From: Sulfuritalea sp.
GTDB taxonomy: Bacteria > Pseudomonadota > Gammaproteobacteria > Burkholderiales > Rhodocyclaceae
Direction: 5' to 3'
Assembly: GCA_016712985.1 (NCBI GenBank)
Contig: JADJQA010000012.1
Span: 1-64,000 of the forward strand
Length of the DNA: 64,000 bases
Part shown: in pieces, positions 60,426-64,000 of the stretch
Position numbering within the stretch: the stretch's first letter is position 1
Layout of the letters: the number at the start of each line of letters is the position of its first letter
Program-made: the position numbers and the translations under genes
The notes under the pieces: model-generated
The model's input: only the letters and a program-made list of their open reading frames with translations
What the model was told of the DNA's origin: nothing
Databases searched by the model: none

Positions 60426-63400
60426 ATGCGCCTGATCGACAACATCAACAGCTTGCTGGGTGAAGACCTCAAAGGCACCCTCAAACCGGGCTCGAAGCTG
60501 AAGATTGCGGCCTCGTGCTTCTCGATCTACGCCTATGTGGCGCTGAAGAAGGAACTGGAGAACATCGCGTCCCTGGAGTTCATCTTCACCTCGCCGACCT
60601 TCGTACCCAACGAGGCGAGCGACACGATGAAGAAGGAGCAGCGCGAGTTCCATATCCCCAAGGCCGAGCGCGAGCGCAGCCTCACCGGCAGCGAGTTCGA
60701 GATTCAGTTGAAGAATCAGCTCACCCAGAAAGCAATCTCGCGGGAGTGCGCCGACTGGATACGTCGCAAGGCCATCTTCCGCTCCAACCGTGGTCAGGCG
60801 CCGATGCAGCCCTTTGCCGGGGTTCAGTCCACCGCCGGCGACGCCGTCTATATGCCCTTGCAGGGCTTCACCGCCGTCGATCTGGGCCACCAGAAAGGCA
60901 ATGCGCTCTCGAACATCGTCACCCGCTTCGACGAGCCGACGCATACTGGCATGTTCCTCAGCCTCTTCGATCAAATATGGAATGACCCCGACAAGCTGGA
61001 AGACGTGACCGCGCGCCTGTGCGAGCACATCGCCTCGGTCTATCAGGAGAATTCGCCAGAGCGCATCTACTTCCTGATGCTCTACAACATATTCAAGGAA
61101 TTCCTCGAAGACGTGAACGAGGATGTTCTCCCCAACGACCGCACCGGCTATCTGGACAGCCTGGTCTGGCAGAAGCTGTTCAACTTCCAGCGCGATGCCG
61201 CCACTGGCCTGATCAACAAGCTGGAGACCTATAACGGCTGCATCCTCGCCGACAGCGTCGGCCTGGGCAAGACCTTCACCGCGCTGGCCGTGATCAAGTA
61301 TTACGAGCTGCGCAACAAGTCCGTCCTGGTGCTCTGCCCGAAGAAGCTTGCCGACAACTGGCTGAACTACAACCGCAACCTCAAGACCAACCTCTTCGCC
61401 AGGGATCGCTTCAACTACGACGTGCTCTGCCACACCGACCTGAGCCGCACCCGCGGCGAATCACTGGGCATTCCGCTGGATCGCGTCAATTGGGGCAACT
61501 ACGACCTGGTGGTGATCGACGAGTCGCACAACTTCCGCAACAACGACGTCTACAAGGACAAGGAAACCCGCTATCAACGGCTGATGAACCAGGTGATCCG
61601 CCAAGGCGTCAAAACCAAGGTGCTGATGCTCTCGGCGACCCCGGTCAATAATCGCTTCAACGACTTGAAAAACCAGTTGGCGCTGGCCTACGAAGGCGAC
61701 AGTGACACGCTCAACAACAAGCTGCGCACGGGAAAGGACATCGACGGCATCTTCCGCCGCGCCCAGGCAGCATTCAATGTCTGGTCCACCCTGCCGCCGG
61801 AACAGCGCACCGCCGCCGCGATTCTCGGCAGCCTGGATTTCGACTTTTTCGAGCTGCTGGACAGCGTCACCATCGCCCGTTCGCGCCGGCACATCGAGAC
61901 CTTCTACAACACCGCCGAAATCGGCAGCTTTCCCGAGCGTCGCAAACCGCAGTCATTCCACTGCCCGCTGACGCATCGTGCCGACGTCATCGGCTTCAAT
62001 GAAATCTTCAACCGGCTGTCGCAACTCAAGCTGGCCGTGTATGCGCCTGTCAGCTACATCCTGTCCAGTCGCCTGAAAAAGTACGAAGCGCTGTACGACA
62101 CCCAGGTGGAGGGCGGCGGCGGCAAGCTCAAGCAGGCCGACCGAGAGAAAAGCCTGCAAGCGCTGATGACCACCAACCTGCTCAAGCGCCTGGAAAGCTC
62201 GGTCGAATCCTTCCGCCTGACCCTCAAGAGCCTGCAAAAAAGCCACCGCGACGCGCTGGAGAAGATCGCCACCTTCAAGCAAACCGGCGCGGCCAGTGCC
62301 TTTGCCGATGTCGCCGCGGCCTTTGCCGACGCCGAAGCAGATTTCGACGATGACGAATTTCCGCTGCCCGGCGACGCCACCATAGGCAAGAAGATCCAGA
62401 TCAACCTGGAAGACATGGACTTGCCGTCCTGGGAGCACGACCTGCAAGCCGACCTGTTCTTCATCGACGACCTGCTGGCCGAAATGGCCAAGGTCACCCC
62501 GAGCGACGACGCCAAGCTGCAACACCTGAAGACCCAGATCACCAGCAAGCTCACCTCACCGATCAACCCCGGCAACCGCAAGGTGCTGATCTTCACCGCC
62601 TTCGCCGACACCGCCAACTACCTCTACGACAATCTGGCCAAGCACCTGCTGCACCACCACAAGGTGCACTGCGCCAAAGTCACCGGCAGCGACGCGCCGA
62701 AATCCACGCTGGGCACCATTCCGGGCAGCCGCCAAAGCTACGACTTCCAGGGCCTGCTCACCCTGTTCTCGCCGCGTTCCAAGGAAAAGGCCGTCATCTA
62801 CCCGGACGAGCCGCGTGAGATCGACATCCTCATCGGTACCGACTGCATCTCCGAAGGCCAGAACCTGCAGGATTGCGATTACGTCATCAACTACGACATC
62901 CACTGGAACCCCGTGCGCATCATCCAGCGCTTCGGCCGCGTGGATCGCATCGGCTCGCAAAACGCCAGCATCCAGTTGGTCAACTACTGGCCGGACATCA
63001 GCCTCGACGAATACATCCGGCTCAAGGAGCGGGTCGAAAACCGCATGATGATCGCCGACGTCACCGCCACCGGCGACGACAACGTCCTCAACGCCCAGGC
63101 CAACGACCTCGCCTATCGCAAGGAGCAGTTGCGCCGCCTGCAGGACGAAGTGATCGAAATGGAAGACCTCAAGACCGGCGTCTCCATTACTGACCTCGGC
63201 CTCAACGATTTCCGCATGGACCTGCTCAACTACATCAAGACCAATGGCGAGTTGAGCCATGTCCCCAACGGCATGCATGCCGTGGTACCGGCCCAGCCCG
63301 AGGCGGGCCTGCTGCCCGGCGTGATCTTCACCCTGCGCAGCCGCAAGCCAGGGGCGCAACACCAGCAGCAAAACCGCCTTTACCCCTATTCCCTGATCTA

Positions 63401-63722
63401 CATCGGCAACGACGGCCGCATCATCAGCGACCACACCGAAGCCAAGCGCCTGCTCGACCTCGCCCGCAGCGCCTGCAAGGCGCACGGCCAGCCGATGCGC
63501 GAAGCCTACGAGCCGTTCAACCGGGCCACGGACGACGGGCGCAACATGCAGGCCTATTCCAGCCTGCTCGACCAGGCCATCCGCTCCATGATCGACCGCA
63601 AGGAAGAAAAGGACATTGACAGCCTGTTCAGCGGCGGCAAGACGACTGCACTGGTGGACAGCATCGCCGGGCTGGACGACTTCGAGCTGATTACCTTCAT
63701 AGTCATTCAAGGCGCGGCATGA
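60426..63722 (+). CDS. SNF2-type helicase of a probable defence operon
   Basis: A 1098-residue superfamily 2 ATPase. An N-terminal about 130-residue region (LKIAASCFSIYAYVALKKEL) resembles PLD-like domains of defence helicases, but no HxK nuclease motif is seen. Motif I ADSVGLGKT has Lys282, motif II is DESH (365-368), motif III LSATPVNN (near 404). The helicase C-terminal part has TDCISEGQNLQDCD (near 804-817) and QRFGRVDRIG (834-843). It starts at ATG 60426 without a clear ribosome site. The next gene, coding for a DUF4391 protein, overlaps by 4 bases. This pair is usually followed by a DNA methyltransferase and a type III restriction-like protein. Confidence 0.85.
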   Translation: MRLIDNINSLLGEDLKGTLKPGSKLKIAASCFSIYAYVALKKELENIASLEFIFTSPTFVPNEASDTMKKEQREFHIPKAERERSLTGSEFEIQLKNQLTQKAISRECADWIRRKAIFRSNRGQAPMQPFAGVQSTAGDAVYMPLQGFTAVDLGHQKGNALSNIVTRFDEPTHTGMFLSLFDQIWNDPDKLEDVTARLCEHIASVYQENSPERIYFLMLYNIFKEFLEDVNEDVLPNDRTGYLDSLVWQKLFNFQRDAATGLINKLETYNGCILADSVGLGKTFTALAVIKYYELRNKSVLVLCPKKLADNWLNYNRNLKTNLFARDRFNYDVLCHTDLSRTRGESLGIPLDRVNWGNYDLVVIDESHNFRNNDVYKDKETRYQRLMNQVIRQGVKTKVLMLSATPVNNRFNDLKNQLALAYEGDSDTLNNKLRTGKDIDGIFRRAQAAFNVWSTLPPEQRTAAAILGSLDFDFFELLDSVTIARSRRHIETFYNTAEIGSFPERRKPQSFHCPLTHRADVIGFNEIFNRLSQLKLAVYAPVSYILSSRLKKYEALYDTQVEGGGGKLKQADREKSLQALMTTNLLKRLESSVESFRLTLKSLQKSHRDALEKIATFKQTGAASAFADVAAAFADAEADFDDDEFPLPGDATIGKKIQINLEDMDLPSWEHDLQADLFFIDDLLAEMAKVTPSDDAKLQHLKTQITSKLTSPINPGNRKVLIFTAFADTANYLYDNLAKHLLHHHKVHCAKVTGSDAPKSTLGTIPGSRQSYDFQGLLTLFSPRSKEKAVIYPDEPREIDILIGTDCISEGQNLQDCDYVINYDIHWNPVRIIQRFGRVDRIGSQNASIQLVNYWPDISLDEYIRLKERVENRMMIADVTATGDDNVLNAQANDLAYRKEQLRRLQDEVIEMEDLKTGVSITDLGLNDFRMDLLNYIKTNGELSHVPNGMHAVVPAQPEAGLLPGVIFTLRSRKPGAQHQQQNRLYPYSLIYIGNDGRIISDHTEAKRLLDLARSACKAHGQPMREAYEPFNRATDDGRNMQAYSSLLDQAIRSMIDRKEEKDIDSLFSGGKTTALVDSIAGLDDFELITFIVIQGAA

Positions 63723-64000
63723 CGCAGTTGACAATCCCCGCGCTGTTTGATTTTCCGCCACAGGCCAAAGTGGGCCGCGTGTTGCCGAAAAGCAAGATCT
63801 ACCAGCACGGTCGGGTCAGCGTTGCCTTGCGCGAGCGCTTTGTCAGGCAGGTGGAGCAGATCACCTGGCAATACAAGCTGGCCCCGGAAACCATCAACCT
63901 GCTGGCGCGGGGAGGCATCGCGGAAATCCAAATCTTCGACATTGCCCTGAAAACCGATGCGCTGGATGAAGACGTGCTGCGCGCCATCGACCGCGCCATT
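63719..64000 (+). CDS. DUF4391 family protein, 5' part
   Basis: The first 94 codons of a protein that runs off the window. It starts MTQLTIPALFDFPPQAKVGR and continues with KSKIYQHGRVSVALRERFVR and VEQITWQYKLAPETINL, the usual N-terminus of DUF4391 proteins. Its ATG overlaps the helicase TGA (ATGA), so the two are translated together. DUF4391 proteins are small, uncharacterised partners of helicase and methyltransferase genes in restriction-like loci. Confidence 0.8.
   Translation, partial: MTQLTIPALFDFPPQAKVGRVLPKSKIYQHGRVSVALRERFVRQVEQITWQYKLAPETINLLARGGIAEIQIFDIALKTDALDEDVLRAIDRAI

Noticed and set aside
60249..61433. 394-codon minus-strand frame over the helicase start
   Set aside because: Antisense shadow; the helicase frame carries motifs I to III in order.

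Overview
The window is GC-rich, densely coded chromosomal DNA from a betaproteobacterium, most likely Rhodocyclales or a close relative. The indications are a class I polyhydroxyalkanoate cluster (phaC-phaB-phaR), betaproteobacterial gene pairings (hda beside a HAD phosphatase, purM, bamD divergent from rluD-pgeF), a nitrogenase cofactor and Fe-S cluster block under sigma-54/NifA control, B12 assembly genes, and many short palindromic (REP-like) repeats. Genus cannot be decided from this sequence alone.

Layout. 1-3.5 kb: end of a LapA-like membrane protein, a heavily frameshifted cation/proton antiporter, a frameshifted YbdK-type ligase and an intact class I amidotransferase. 3.8-5.3 kb: a decayed AbiE toxin-antitoxin pair behind a well-formed promoter. 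5.6-13.8 kb: tRNA-Ser, HAD phosphatase, hda, a transporter stub, purM, miaA, a 3-hydroxyacyl-CoA dehydrogenase, bamD, rluD and pgeF. 13.8-20.3 kb: transporter remnant, phaC, phaB (plus a miniature phaB remnant), phaR, rimO and a patatin-like protein. 20.3-26.7 kb: FAD-linked oxidase, tRNA-Ala and tRNA-Glu, then an acyl-CoA dehydrogenase, CoA-transferase, CoA-ester lyase and methyltransferase. 26.7-30.4 kb: cobT-cobS-cobC behind what looks like a truncated cobalamin riboswitch, and a DHH-family phosphoesterase. 30.4-34.4 kb: a complete polyamine ABC transporter.

34.4-37.7 kb is a wrecked integron-like scar: the 3' part of an integron integrase head-to-head with a truncated IS91-family element, the 3' end of a group II intron, two toxin-antitoxin cassettes (ParE-type and BrnT/BrnA), half attC-like sites, a 27-nt C tract and two 73-bp direct repeats. 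37.7-48 kb: SGNH hydrolase, SDR, pyruvate/phosphate dikinase regulator, pentapeptide protein, a two-gene partner-switching module (STAS-ATPase fusion plus cNMP-SpoIIE phosphatase), glgX, an MsbA-like exporter and a MAPEG protein. 48.6-52.6 kb: an IS91-family element with its own tyrosine recombinase, then an IS4-family element. 53.2-59.8 kb: two convergently named but same-strand nif operons, iscA-nifU-nifS and nifN-nifX-rseC-like-DUF269-CCE_0567-fdxB, each with a near-perfect sigma-54 promoter and a NifA site. 59.85-64 kb: a GNAT remnant and the beginning of a probable defence operon (SNF2-type helicase plus DUF4391 protein) that runs off the window.

Two themes cut across the window. First, single-base frameshifts interrupt otherwise well conserved genes (ybdK, abiEii, a small membrane protein, the cNMP-SpoIIE phosphatase, glgX, the MsbA-like exporter); some lie in homopolymers, so real decay and consensus error must be separated. 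Second, several loci keep both ends but have lost the middle or the 3' half (AbiEi, the AI-2E transporter stub, the mini-phaB, the riboswitch), while palindromic repeats are inserted in frame inside cobT and nifN.
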